Shown in pieces: positions 28,301-36,937 of a DNA stretch of 64,000 nucleotides (the first letter of the stretch is position 1; the number at the start of each line of letters is the position of its first letter). Location of the stretch: NCBI RefSeq assembly GCF_035271705.1, contig NZ_DATERI010000094.1, positions 1 to 64,000 of the forward strand. The letters are read 5' to 3'. Source of the stretch: Buttiauxella sp035271705 (GTDB lineage: Bacteria > Pseudomonadota > Gammaproteobacteria > Enterobacterales > Enterobacteriaceae). The translations under genes and the position numbers were made by a program. A model generated the notes under the pieces. The model searched no databases, had not been told where the DNA came from, and saw nothing but the letters and a program-made list of their open reading frames with translations.

Positions 28301-28486
28301 AGCAACCCAGGCTTTTACGCTGACGGCAACGACATCAGCATCCGCCTGCACCAACAGGAATGGAAGTTATCTATCAACGATGACGGCCAGTTCCATGACA
28401 CCCCGCACGAACTGGGGGACATCTGCAGGATTATCAGCCATGTGCATACACATCATCGCTATCTGTTAGGAAAAGTGGAGGCCTGA
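25376..28486 (+). CDS. ygfK: Putative selenate-reductase-like flavin/Fe-S oxidoreductase YgfK
   Basis: A 1036-residue multidomain oxidoreductase. Residues 1-440 are dihydroorotate-dehydrogenase-like (FGETCETPIGPAAGPHTQLAQN); the middle is a GltD-like FAD/NAD(P)H domain (VIGAGPAGLSAGYFLARAGHPVTVFE and VVGAGNTAMDCARAALRV) preceded by cysteine motifs (CYVAPCVSACAIKQDIPEY); the C-terminal region has two 4Fe-4S motifs (CNYICSKCVDVCPNRAN and CNECGNCAQFCPW). Named in K-12 for selenate reduction; recent work also ties it to anaerobic purine breakdown. The start at 25376 has AAGGAGAGTGTC upstream and matches K-12 YgfK (MGDIMRP). Two bases from ssnA. Confidence 0.94.
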   Translation: MGDIMRPVPFEELLTRIFDEYQQSNSIFGIPAQQFYRASPTSAFNVFGETCETPIGPAAGPHTQLAQNIIVSWLTGGRFIELKTVQILDRLELEKPCIDAEDEAFNTEWSTEFTLPKAYDEYLKAWFILHLLEKVFSPKPGHSQKSFIFNMSVGYNLEGIRQPPMQQFIHSMMDASAHPDFVRYRKTLQQWLQNDAFINRFAVLIEHKPELAVLSESIPATLVKGVTLSTMHGCPPDEIEAICRYMLEEKNLNTFVKLNPTLLGYKRVREILDTCGFDYIGLKEESFGHDLKLQQALEMLQRLMALAKEKQLGFGVKLTNTLGTINNKGALPGEEMYMSGRALFPLSINVAAVLSRAFDGLLPISYSGGASKFTIRDIFETGIRPITMATDLLKPGGYLRMLDCMRELEKSNASSLMHVDVERLEALARRAISMEYTQKHWKSEDKIDAGGPLPLIDCYVAPCVSACAIKQDIPEYIRLMGEERYTDALEVIYQRNALPAITGHICDHQCQSNCTRLDYDSALNIRELKKVALEKGWEGYKQRWHKPAGSGSRHPVAVIGAGPAGLSAGYFLARAGHPVTVFEREANAGGVVKNVIPQFRIPAELIRHDIDFVAAHGVKFEYSCPPDLTFEQLQNDGFHYVLVGTGTDKNSGVKLAGDNRNVYKSLPFLRDYNRGVKLNLGKHVAVVGAGNTAMDCARAALRVPGVTEVTVLYRRTASEMPAWREEYEEALQDGVQFMFLTNPEHFAEDGSLTVRKMELGEADSSGRRRPVASDKTETLHFTALITAIGEQQDCEALAAMGVPLDEQGWPAVASDSGETTKPGLFLIGDVQSGPSSIVAAIGTARRATDTILERENIHSRHGDKYWNNVDPQHVYQRKGNIAVQLVHKNDRDNFVKQEAERCLECNYICSKCVDVCPNRANVSIAVPGFQNRFQTLHLDAFCNECGNCAQFCPWQGKPYKDKLTIFSLPEDFTNSSNPGFYADGNDISIRLHQQEWKLSINDDGQFHDTPHELGDICRIISHVHTHHRYLLGKVEA

Positions 28487-28488
28487 TT

Positions 28489-29817
28489 ATGTTGATTCTG
28501 AAAAATGTCACTGCCGTACAATTTTCTCCGCCGCAAGTACAACAAAACGTTGATATTGCGATTAAAGGGAGCGAAATAGTCAACGTCGGCCCAGGGCTGG
28601 CTGGGGATTACCCATCGGCAACCGTAAAAGAGATGCACGGGCGTATTGTTATGCCAGGCATTGTCTGTGCGCATAACCATTTCTACTCTGGGTTATCGCG
28701 CGGCATTATGGCGCAAATCCCTCCTTGCCCAGATTTTATCTCGACACTAAAAAACCTCTGGTGGCGACTTGACCGCACACTCGACGAAGAATCGCTTTAC
28801 TACAGTGGGCTGATTTGTTCGCTTGAAGCGATTAAAAGCGGCTGTACGTCAGTCATTGACCACCACGCGTCACCTCATTACATCGCCGGTTCGCTCAGCA
28901 CGTTACGTCAAGCTTTCCTGAAAGCTGGCCTGCGCGGCATGACCTGTTTTGAAACGACCGATCGCAATGGCGGGCTTGAGGAACTTGAAGCCGGCGTGGA
29001 AGAAAACGTTAATTTCGCACGACTCATTGATAACGCCCGTACTGCTGGAAAAGAACGGTATCTGGTTGAAGCCCATATCGGGGCTCATGCCCCATTTACC
29101 GTGCCTGATGCTGGGCTGGCGATGCTTTCTGACGCGGTTAAGTTAACGGGTCGTGGCCTGCATATTCATGCCGCCGAAGATCAATATGATGTTTCTCATA
29201 GCCATGATAAATACGGCAAAGATCTGCTGGTACGCCTCGCTGAGTATGACTTGCTCAACAGTAAAACGTTGATTGCCCACGGTCTGTATCTTTCAAAAGA
29301 AGATATTCGTCTGCTCAATGAGAAAGACGGATTCCTCGTCCACAACGCACGATCCAACATGAATAACCATGTTGGCTACAACCACCAGCTTGCCGAATAC
29401 CACAACCTGGCTCTGGGTACGGACGGTATCGGTTCAGATATGTTTGAAGAGATGAAATTTGCCTTCTTCAAACACCGTGACGCAGGCGGCCCACTGTGGC
29501 CAGACAGCTTCGCACGCTATTTGTGGAACGGTAATACCCTGCTGTCCCGCAACTTTAATGCGAAATTTGGCTGCCTGGCCGCGGGCTATAAAGCCGACCT
29601 CACCATTTGTGATTACTTATCGCCAACACCACTGCAGGCCGAAAATATCGGCGGTCATCTGGCGTTCGGTATGGGCTCATCCAGCGTTCATAGCGTGATG
29701 ATTGATGGCGTGATGGTTTATGAAGACCGTGAATTTGCCTTCGATTGTGAACCGATTTATGCCGAAGCCAGAAAGGTAGCGGCAAAAATGTGGCGACGTA
29801 TGGATGCTAAAAAATAA
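28489..29817 (+). CDS. ssnA: Aminohydrolase SsnA
   Basis: A 442-residue amidohydrolase of the chlorohydrolase/guanine-deaminase type. The metal motif AHNHFYSGLSRG near residue 65 and later HIHAAED and GTDGIGSD segments form the expected site. Chemistry is unproven to my knowledge; it always accompanies ygfK in this cluster type. A GGAGG ribosome site within the end of ygfK precedes it. Confidence 0.93.
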   Translation: MLILKNVTAVQFSPPQVQQNVDIAIKGSEIVNVGPGLAGDYPSATVKEMHGRIVMPGIVCAHNHFYSGLSRGIMAQIPPCPDFISTLKNLWWRLDRTLDEESLYYSGLICSLEAIKSGCTSVIDHHASPHYIAGSLSTLRQAFLKAGLRGMTCFETTDRNGGLEELEAGVEENVNFARLIDNARTAGKERYLVEAHIGAHAPFTVPDAGLAMLSDAVKLTGRGLHIHAAEDQYDVSHSHDKYGKDLLVRLAEYDLLNSKTLIAHGLYLSKEDIRLLNEKDGFLVHNARSNMNNHVGYNHQLAEYHNLALGTDGIGSDMFEEMKFAFFKHRDAGGPLWPDSFARYLWNGNTLLSRNFNAKFGCLAAGYKADLTICDYLSPTPLQAENIGGHLAFGMGSSSVHSVMIDGVMVYEDREFAFDCEPIYAEARKVAAKMWRRMDAKK

Positions 29818-29825
29818 TCACTCGT

Positions 29826-29870
29826 GGCGCTTATCCCCGTCATAGCCCATTGGCGACGGGTATAGGCGCC
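29826..29870. repeat. Hairpin between ssnA and ygfM
   Basis: GGCGCTTATCCCCGTC and GACGGGTATAGGCGCC form a 16-base imperfect stem. It is followed by GAAAAAAGAGAGGAAAAC and the ygfM ATG, so it would lie just before the ygfM ribosome site in the polycistronic mRNA. Confidence 0.65.
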
Positions 29871-29889
29871 CGAAAAAAGAGAGGAAAAC

Positions 29890-30669
29890 ATGATTAAGCA
29901 ATTTTTCCGCGTCACGACCATTGAACAAGCGATGGAACTGAAGCAGCACTTTCAAGATGACGCAGTGTGGATGGCAGGCGGCAGCAAACTCAATGCAACG
30001 CCTACACGTACAGAATGCAGTGTTGCTATCTCCTTGCAGGGTTTGCCTATCGACAAAGTGGAATGGGACAACGGTACCCTGCGCGTCGGTTCGCTGGTCA
30101 CACTGCAAAAACTGCGCGACACCGTTTATATCCCGCAAGCGCTGTACGACGCGCTGGGTTTTGTCTATTCACGCCATGTGCGTAACCAGGCCACGTTGGG
30201 CGGTGAAATTGCAGCGCACCAACCCGAATCAGTGCTTATCCCCTTGTTGCTGGTGCTGGAGACAGAGCTTTTATTTGCCGATGGCGAAATCTTAACGCTA
30301 GAAGAATATTTGCAGTCACCAGGCGATCGCTTACTGGTCGAAGTCATCATTCACGATCTTTTCCGTCGTTGTGCTACGCGTAAATTCAGCCGTTCTGCCG
30401 GCGGTTGGTCAGTCGTCACCGCGGCCGTTGCGATCACCGAAAACGAAGAAGTCCGTATCGCGCTGGATGGTGTGGCTGAAAAACCCATTCGAGTGCGCGA
30501 CGTAGAATCTCTGTCTTTACAGGGGGAAGCTCTCGAAAAGGCGATTAGTGCGGCGATTCATCCACACGCAGACTTATCGGGTAGCAAAGCATTTAAACGA
30601 CATATTGCCGGAGTCCTGGTCGCTGACCTGCTTACAGATTGCCTGCAGCAAGATGAGGTAACGAAATGA
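29890..30669 (+). CDS. ygfM: FAD-binding molybdenum-hydroxylase subunit YgfM
   Basis: A 259-residue CoxM-type FAD-binding subunit. WMAGGSKLN (near residue 34) and RNQATLGGEIAAHQPESVLIP (near residue 97) are the FAD-contacting segments. It pairs with XdhD, whose ATG overlaps the ygfM stop codon (ATGA). No separate iron-sulfur subunit is encoded beside them. Confidence 0.93.
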   Translation: MIKQFFRVTTIEQAMELKQHFQDDAVWMAGGSKLNATPTRTECSVAISLQGLPIDKVEWDNGTLRVGSLVTLQKLRDTVYIPQALYDALGFVYSRHVRNQATLGGEIAAHQPESVLIPLLLVLETELLFADGEILTLEEYLQSPGDRLLVEVIIHDLFRRCATRKFSRSAGGWSVVTAAVAITENEEVRIALDGVAEKPIRVRDVESLSLQGEALEKAISAAIHPHADLSGSKAFKRHIAGVLVADLLTDCLQQDEVTK

Positions 30670-33536
30670 TGATTCACTTTACGCTGAACGGAACACCACG
30701 CGAAATCGAGTGTATTGCCGGGGAAAATGTACAGAAACTGCTGTTCGGGCTTGGCCTGCATTCGGTACGCAATAGTGATGATGGCTTTGGCTTTGCCGGT
30801 TCAGATGCCATTTTGTACAACGGTGTCATCGTTAATGCCTCGCTATTGATTGCGGCCCAAATTGAAGGTGGTGAAATAAAAACAGCCGAATCACTGGGTC
30901 GCTGGAACCAGCTAAGCCTGGTGCAACAGGCGATGGTGGATACGGGCATTGTGCAATCAGGCTACAACGACCCTGCCGCGGCGCTAATTTTGACTGATTT
31001 ACTGGACCGTATTGCGTCACCCACCCGCGAGGATATTGACGATGCGCTCTCAGGACTGTTCAGTCGTGATGCCGGTTACCAACAATTTTATCAAGTTGTG
31101 GACCTGGCAAAAACACGCTTAACCGATCCCACTTACCAGCCAACAGTCGCCCCTACCTTCCGCCATGATCTCGCCGTTATCGGCAAACGGCATCCTAAGA
31201 CAGATGCGGCAAACATGGTGCAGGCGAAACCTTGTTATGTCGAAGACCGTGTTCCTAAAGATGCCTGCGTGGTGAAAATGCTACGCAGTCCGCATCCTCA
31301 CGCGCTGATTACCCACCTTGATGTCAGCAAAGCAGAAGCGTTGCCGGGTGTGGTTCATGTGATTACCCAGTACAACTGCCCGGATATTTACTACACCCCG
31401 GGTGGACAAAGTGCGCCGGAACCCTCCCCGCTTGACCGCAGAATGTTTGGTAAAAAAATGCGCCACGTCGGTGACCGCGTTGCGGCGGTGGTGGCAGAAA
31501 GCGAAGAGATAGCCCTGGCTGCACTCAAACTCATCGACGTTGAATATCAGGTTTTAAAACCTGTGATGTCGATTGATGAAGCAATGGCAGACGATGCCCC
31601 ACGCGTTCATGACGAAAAAGTGGTTTATGTGAACGGTGCGCCTGCTGACCTGGAAGTGCAAAACCGCCACGCTGCCGAACGTGACGAACATATGATCATC
31701 AACTTCCCGATTGGTGCACGTCCGGAAAAAAATATCGCCGCCAGCATTCATGGGCGCATTGGTGATGTAGACAAAGGCTTTGCCGACGCCGATGTGGTTA
31801 TCGAACGTACTTACGAGTCAAAACAGGTACAGCAGTGTCCGACAGAAACCCACGTTTGCTTCAGCTACATGGATGGCGACCGTTTGGTTATCCATGCATC
31901 AACCCAGGTTCCCTGGCACTTACGCCGCCAGGTCGCGCGTTTAGTTGGCTTAAAGCAGCATAAAGTCCATGTCATCAAAGAGCGCGTGGGCGGTGGCTTT
32001 GGCTCCAAACAGGATATTTTGCTTGAGGAGGTTTGTGCCTGGGCAACTTGCGTAACCGGGCGTCCGGTCTATTTCCATTACACTCGCGAAGAAGAGTTCA
32101 TCGCTAATACCTCGCGCCACGTCGCCAAAGTGACAGTGAAAATGGGTGCCACTAAAGATGGCCGACTGACTGCCATCAAAATGGACTTCCGTGCCAATAC
32201 GGGGCCGTATGGCAACCACGCCCTCACTGTGCCGTGTAATGGCCCAGCATTGTCGCTGCCGCTTTACCCTTGCGATAACGTCGATTTCCTGGTCACCACT
32301 TACTACAGCAACATCTGCCCAACTGGCGCATATCAAGGTTATGGCGCCCCGAAAGGCAATTTTGCATTAACAATGGCCATGGCAGAACTGGCGGAAAAAC
32401 TGGGTATCGACCAGTTAGATATGGTTGAAATTAACCGGGTACGCGAAGGCCAGGATCTGAAAATCCTTGGCGCGATTGGCGAAGGGAAGATGCCAACGTC
32501 AATTCCAACCGCTGCCAGTTGCGCGCTGGAACCCATCTTGCGCAAAGGTCGTCAGCTTATCGAATGGGATTCACCGAAACCGGTGGATGGCGATTGGCAC
32601 ACCGGGCGCGGCGTAGCCATCATTATGCAGAAATCCGGTATCCCTGATATCGACCAGGCCAACTGCATGATCAAACTGGAGTCGGACGGTACATTTATCG
32701 TTCACTCAGGGGGCGCTGATATCGGTACTGGCCTGGATACTGTGGTCGGTAAACTATCGGCTGAGGTGCTGTGTTGCCCACTGTCTGAGATACACGTTAT
32801 TTCTGGCGACACCGACCATGCGCTGTTCGACAAAGGCGCTTACGCTTCTTCTGGCACCTGTTTCTCCGGTAATGCGGCAAAAAATGCAGCCGAGAATTTA
32901 CGCGAAAAAATTCTCTTCCACGGTGCGCAAATGCTGGGTGAACCATTGGAAGATGTGCAGGTGGTGGCACCGGGAATGGTGCGCGGCAAGCTGGGTGAAG
33001 TGACCTTTGCACAAATCGCCCACAAGGCCGAAACCGGCACGGGTTTTGGTACTTTGGTTGCCACAGCCACTTACATCACTCCTAACTTTGCCTTCCCGTT
33101 TGGGGCGAACTTTGCCGAAGTGGCCGTGAATATACGTACCGGCGAAATCAAGCTCAACAAGTTCCATGCCTTATTGGATTGTGGAACGCCTATCAACCCG
33201 GACCTGGCCCTTGGGCAAATCTATGGCGCCTCCATGCGTGCTATCGGACATAGCCTGACGGAAGAAATTCAGTATGACGCAAGCGGCATTCCATTGACGC
33301 GTGATCTGCGCACCTATGGCGCACCGATGATTGGCGATATCCCTCGTGATTTCCGCGCGTTTCTCGTTCCCAGTGAGGACCATGTTGGGCCGTACGGTGC
33401 CAAGTCCATTTCGGAAATTGGCGTCAACGGTGCAGCTCCGGCAATTGCGATAGCGATTCATGATGCTTGTAACGTGTGGATCCGAGAATGGAATTTCACC
33501 CCTGAGAAAATCTTGCATGCATTAGGGAAAATCTGA
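30666..33536 (+). CDS. xdhD: Molybdopterin-dependent purine hydroxylase-like subunit XdhD
   Basis: A 956-residue protein, the same length as K-12 XdhD. Residues 1-125 have the fold-level pattern of a [2Fe-2S] subunit but lack the cysteine ligands (NSDDGFGFAGSDA and QSGYNDPAAA stand where GCxxGxCGAC and QCGFCTPG occur in XdhC). The rest is a molybdopterin-binding subunit with VGGGFGSKQDILLEE and the C-terminal glutamate in SISEIGVNG. Family knowledge suggests a selenium-dependent purine hydroxylase. Translationally coupled to ygfM. The alternative start at 30669 differs by one residue. Confidence 0.93.
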   Translation: MMIHFTLNGTPREIECIAGENVQKLLFGLGLHSVRNSDDGFGFAGSDAILYNGVIVNASLLIAAQIEGGEIKTAESLGRWNQLSLVQQAMVDTGIVQSGYNDPAAALILTDLLDRIASPTREDIDDALSGLFSRDAGYQQFYQVVDLAKTRLTDPTYQPTVAPTFRHDLAVIGKRHPKTDAANMVQAKPCYVEDRVPKDACVVKMLRSPHPHALITHLDVSKAEALPGVVHVITQYNCPDIYYTPGGQSAPEPSPLDRRMFGKKMRHVGDRVAAVVAESEEIALAALKLIDVEYQVLKPVMSIDEAMADDAPRVHDEKVVYVNGAPADLEVQNRHAAERDEHMIINFPIGARPEKNIAASIHGRIGDVDKGFADADVVIERTYESKQVQQCPTETHVCFSYMDGDRLVIHASTQVPWHLRRQVARLVGLKQHKVHVIKERVGGGFGSKQDILLEEVCAWATCVTGRPVYFHYTREEEFIANTSRHVAKVTVKMGATKDGRLTAIKMDFRANTGPYGNHALTVPCNGPALSLPLYPCDNVDFLVTTYYSNICPTGAYQGYGAPKGNFALTMAMAELAEKLGIDQLDMVEINRVREGQDLKILGAIGEGKMPTSIPTAASCALEPILRKGRQLIEWDSPKPVDGDWHTGRGVAIIMQKSGIPDIDQANCMIKLESDGTFIVHSGGADIGTGLDTVVGKLSAEVLCCPLSEIHVISGDTDHALFDKGAYASSGTCFSGNAAKNAAENLREKILFHGAQMLGEPLEDVQVVAPGMVRGKLGEVTFAQIAHKAETGTGFGTLVATATYITPNFAFPFGANFAEVAVNIRTGEIKLNKFHALLDCGTPINPDLALGQIYGASMRAIGHSLTEEIQYDASGIPLTRDLRTYGAPMIGDIPRDFRAFLVPSEDHVGPYGAKSISEIGVNGAAPAIAIAIHDACNVWIREWNFTPEKILHALGKI

Positions 33537-33542
33537 ATGGAG

Positions 33543-33562
33543 GAGGCCGTGTAAGCGGCCTC
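33543..33562. repeat. Short hairpin between xdhD and guaD
   Basis: GAGGCCG-TGTAAG-CGGCCTC lies seven bases after the xdhD stop codon. There is no T tract; likely a processing or partial-termination element inside the ygfK-ghxQ operon. Confidence 0.5.
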
Positions 33563-33628
33563 ACTCTACTCACAGCCTGCTCCAGCGCAGAACAGGAACA
33601 ATTGCTGTGAGTCACTGAGGGATAAAAA

Positions 33629-34945
33629 ATGACTGGTGTACAAAACTTGAAGGCCATACGCGGGAACTTCCTTGATGTCACACGCACCATTTCACACCCT
33701 GAAGAAATCGAGTCAGCGTTGCGATTTGTTGAAGATGGTCTGTTGCTCATAAGCGAAGGCAAAGTGGTGTGGTTTGGTCCATGGGAGGAAGGGAAATCAC
33801 GAGTACCGGATTCTATCCGCGTGCGTGATTATCGTGGGAAGCTCATCGTACCGGGCTTTGTCGACACCCATATTCACTATCCGCAAAGTGAAATGGTTGG
33901 CGCGTACGGTGAACAGCTCCTCGAGTGGCTAAATAAGCATACCTTCCCCACCGAGCGGCGCTATAAAGACCTGGAATATGCGCGCGAAATGGCCTCATTT
34001 TTCCTGAAACAGTTACTGCGCAACGGCACCACAACCGCGCTGGTATTTGGCACTGTTCATCCAGAGTCCGCCAACGCGTTGTTTGAAGCGGCGAGCGGTA
34101 TCAACATGCGCATGATTGCCGGTAAGGTGATGATGGACAGGAACGCGCCAGAGTGGTTGCTGGATGATGCAGAAAGTAGCTACCAGGAAAGTAAGGAATT
34201 GATCGAGCGTTGGCATAAAAATCGCCGCTTGTTGTACGCCATCACACCGCGTTTCGCACCGACCTCAACCCCTGAACAACTGGCGATGGCGCAGCGTCTG
34301 CGCGAGGAATATCCCGACACCTGGGTTCACACACATTTGTGCGAAAACAAAGACGAAATTGCCTGGGTAAAAGAGCTGTTCCCGGAGCGAAAAAACTATC
34401 TTGATGTTTACCATCACTACGGTTTGACCGGTAAAAACAGCGTCTTTGCCCACTGTATTCATCTTGAGGAAGAAGAGTGGGATTGCCTGCATAAAACCGA
34501 TTCCACCATCGCCTTTTGCCCAACGTCCAACCTTTATCTGGGCAGCGGCTTATTCAATTTGCAAAAAGCCTGGCGTAAGAAAATCAAAGTCGGTATTGGC
34601 ACTGACATCGGCGCAGGCACCACGTTCAATATGCTGCAAACCCTCAATGAGGCCTACAAAGTGATGCAGCTTCAGGGCTACCGACTCTCGGCTTATGAGG
34701 CCTTCTACCTTGCCACCCTTGGCGGGGCACACTCATTAGGACTTGATAGTTTTATCGGTAATTTCGACATCGGCAAAGAGGCTGACTTTGTGGTCCTTGA
34801 GCCAACCGCCACGCCGTTGCAGCAACTGCGCTATGACAATTCCGTTTCATTGATGGACAAGTTGTTCGTGTTGATAACGCTAGGTGATGACCGCTCGATT
34901 TATCGCACCTACGTTGATGGACAACTGGTGTACGAACGAACATAA
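33629..34945 (+). CDS. guaD: Guanine deaminase GuaD
   Basis: A 438-residue zinc amidohydrolase that converts guanine to xanthine and ammonia, feeding xanthine dehydrogenase. The diagnostic motif PGFVDTHIHYPQSEM is present near residue 72, with the later HTHLCEN and GIGTDIGAGTT metal-site segments. The length matches the E. coli enzyme (439). A GAGGGATAAAAA ribosome site precedes the ATG. In K-12 xanQ separates xdhD from guaD; here it is missing. Confidence 0.96.
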   Translation: MTGVQNLKAIRGNFLDVTRTISHPEEIESALRFVEDGLLLISEGKVVWFGPWEEGKSRVPDSIRVRDYRGKLIVPGFVDTHIHYPQSEMVGAYGEQLLEWLNKHTFPTERRYKDLEYAREMASFFLKQLLRNGTTTALVFGTVHPESANALFEAASGINMRMIAGKVMMDRNAPEWLLDDAESSYQESKELIERWHKNRRLLYAITPRFAPTSTPEQLAMAQRLREEYPDTWVHTHLCENKDEIAWVKELFPERKNYLDVYHHYGLTGKNSVFAHCIHLEEEEWDCLHKTDSTIAFCPTSNLYLGSGLFNLQKAWRKKIKVGIGTDIGAGTTFNMLQTLNEAYKVMQLQGYRLSAYEAFYLATLGGAHSLGLDSFIGNFDIGKEADFVVLEPTATPLQQLRYDNSVSLMDKLFVLITLGDDRSIYRTYVDGQLVYERT

Positions 34946-35010
34946 CATGCGAGACAAGCCATCGATAAAACGATAACCACCATCGCTTCACCGTTGATAA
35001 GGATAGAAAT

Positions 35011-36378
35011 ATGTCTACCGACTCATCAGATGTGCCTGCGACAGTGCAGGCAAAAGGGGCACTCGACAGCTATTTTGATATTTCGAAACGTGGCAGCAGT
35101 GTTCGCCAGGAAGTGCTGGCAGGTATTACGACATTTTTGGCCATGGTTTATTCAGTGATAGTTGTCCCTGGCATGTTGGGAAAAGCAGGATTCCCCCCCG
35201 GTGCCGTATTTGTCGCAACCTGCCTTATCGCCGGGTTCGGTTCATTACTCATGGGGCTTTGGGCCAATTTGCCAATGGCGATTGGCTGTGCCATTTCACT
35301 GACTGCCTTTACCGCATTCAGCCTGGTATTAGGGCAACACATCAGCATTCCCGTTGCTTTAGGTGCGGTGTTCCTGATGGGGGTGCTGTTCACCGCCATT
35401 TCTGTGACTGGGGTGCGAACCTGGCTGTTGCGAAATCTGCCGATGGGGATTGCCCACGGTACCGGCATCGGGATTGGCCTGTTTTTATTATTAATTGCGG
35501 CAAGTGGCGTTGGGCTCGTCATTAAGAACCCGATAGAAGGTTTGCCCGTCGCACTGGGTGGGTTCACCACCTTCCCGGTCATCATGACGTTACTGGGTTT
35601 AGCCGTCATTTTGGGTCTGGAAAAGCTGCGTGTTCCCGGTGGCATTTTGCTGGTCATTATCGGCATTTCGATTATCGGCCTGATTTTTGACCCCAACGTG
35701 CAGTACCACGGGCTAGTGGCATTACCGAGCCTGAGCGGAGAAGACGGTAAATCACTCATTTTCAGCCTCGATATTATGGGCGCATTGCAGCCGATGGTGT
35801 TACCCAGCGTTCTGGCGTTAGTGATGACCGCCGTTTTTGATGCCACAGGGACTATCCGCGCCGTTGCGGGTCAGGCGAACCTGCTGGATGAAAATAATCA
35901 AATTATCAATGGCGGCAAAGCGTTAACTGCTGACTCGGTCAGTTCAATCATGTCTGGGTTGGTCGGTGCAGCCCCTGCGGCGGTTTATATCGAGTCCGCA
36001 GCGGGAACGGCGGCCGGTGGGAAAACCGGTTTAACTGCCGTGGTGGTCGGTGCACTATTTTTAGTCGTTCTGTTCCTTTCACCGCTGGCTTTCCTGATCC
36101 CCGGTTATGCCACCGCCCCCGCACTGATGTATGTCGGGTTACTGATGCTCAGCAATGTGGCGAAACTTGATTTCGAGGACTTTGTTGATGCGATGGCCGG
36201 GCTGGTATGTGCCGTATTTATCGTGCTCACCTGTAACATTGTCACCGGTATTATGCTGGGTTTTGTCACACTGGTGGTTGGGCGTATTTTCTCTAATGAC
36301 TGGCGTCGGCTAAATATCGGCACCATTGCGATAGCGCTGGTACTGGTTATTTTCTACGCGGGTGGATGGGCGATTTGA
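35011..36378 (+). CDS. ghxQ: Guanine/hypoxanthine permease GhxQ (NCS2/AzgA type)
   Basis: A 455-residue purine:proton symporter of the AzgA-like branch with about 12-14 membrane segments. Family blocks TTFLAMVYSVIVVPGML, the DATGTIRAVAGQANLLDE segment and VYIESAAGTAAGGKTGLT are conserved. The length equals K-12 YgfQ/GhxQ. It would import guanine and hypoxanthine for GuaD and Xdh. It is the only purine transporter of the cluster in this window. A clear terminator follows. Confidence 0.95.
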   Translation: MSTDSSDVPATVQAKGALDSYFDISKRGSSVRQEVLAGITTFLAMVYSVIVVPGMLGKAGFPPGAVFVATCLIAGFGSLLMGLWANLPMAIGCAISLTAFTAFSLVLGQHISIPVALGAVFLMGVLFTAISVTGVRTWLLRNLPMGIAHGTGIGIGLFLLLIAASGVGLVIKNPIEGLPVALGGFTTFPVIMTLLGLAVILGLEKLRVPGGILLVIIGISIIGLIFDPNVQYHGLVALPSLSGEDGKSLIFSLDIMGALQPMVLPSVLALVMTAVFDATGTIRAVAGQANLLDENNQIINGGKALTADSVSSIMSGLVGAAPAAVYIESAAGTAAGGKTGLTAVVVGALFLVVLFLSPLAFLIPGYATAPALMYVGLLMLSNVAKLDFEDFVDAMAGLVCAVFIVLTCNIVTGIMLGFVTLVVGRIFSNDWRRLNIGTIAIALVLVIFYAGGWAI

Positions 36379-36383
36379 TATAA

Positions 36384-36415
36384 GAAAAGCGGCCCAGAAA
36401 TTGGGCCGCTGTTTT
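36384..36415. terminator. Bidirectional terminator between ghxQ and ygfS
   Basis: AGCGGCCCA and TGGGCCGCT form a perfect 9-base stem with a five-base loop, flanked by AAGAAA on one side and GTTTT on the other. Serves the convergent ghxQ and ygfS genes. Confidence 0.88.
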
Positions 36416-36436
36416 GACCAGGTCAATCTGTTTTAA

Positions 36437-36937
36437 CTACTTCAATGACGAATAAACACTCTGCAAAGCTGCCGCATGGCGTCGTAAACTGGCTTGCTGC
36501 TTCACCCCTTGACTATCTTTCTTCTCCAGCGCCGCTGTCGGGCAAACCCTCACGCATTCAGGCCCGTTTTCATGCTGCTGACAAAGATCGCATTTCACTA
36601 TTTCTATCTTCGCTTGCGGCAGCAGAGCAATATCGATTGCGCCAAAGGGACAGGCCATCACACAGTTTTTACAGCCGATACATAACGACTCGTAAAGCTC
36701 TACACATCGCGCTTCCTGGACGAGTGCGTGCACTGGGCAAACTGCCACGCAGGGTGCGTTTTCACACTGATGGCACATCACCGGTTGGGTGGATGAACCC
36801 AATTTAACCACCTGCAATCTTGGCAGAAAATGGCTGTCATTCGATGAATCGCTCTCACTGTGCGCCAGTCCACAAGCGATTTCACATGTGCGACAACCGA
36901 TGCAACGCTCGGGATAAACATGAATAAACTGTGTCAT
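36437..36937 (-). CDS. ygfS: 4Fe-4S ferredoxin-like protein YgfS
   Basis: A 166-residue polyferredoxin with several 4Fe-4S motifs: CIGCRTCEIAC, CHQCENAPCVAVCP, CIGCKNCVMACPFG and CDLCQQH...CVRVCP, the layout of HycB/DmsB-like electron-transfer subunits. The start at 36937 (MTQFIHVYPERCIGC) overlaps the ygfT stop codon (ATGA) and fits the K-12 size; a longer frame to 36964 would lie within ygfT. It presumably passes electrons to or from YgfT. Confidence 0.92.
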   Translation of the reverse strand: MTQFIHVYPERCIGCRTCEIACGLAHSESDSSNDSHFLPRLQVVKLGSSTQPVMCHQCENAPCVAVCPVHALVQEARCVELYESLCIGCKNCVMACPFGAIDIALLPQAKIEIVKCDLCQQHENGPECVRVCPTAALEKKDSQGVKQQASLRRHAAALQSVYSSLK

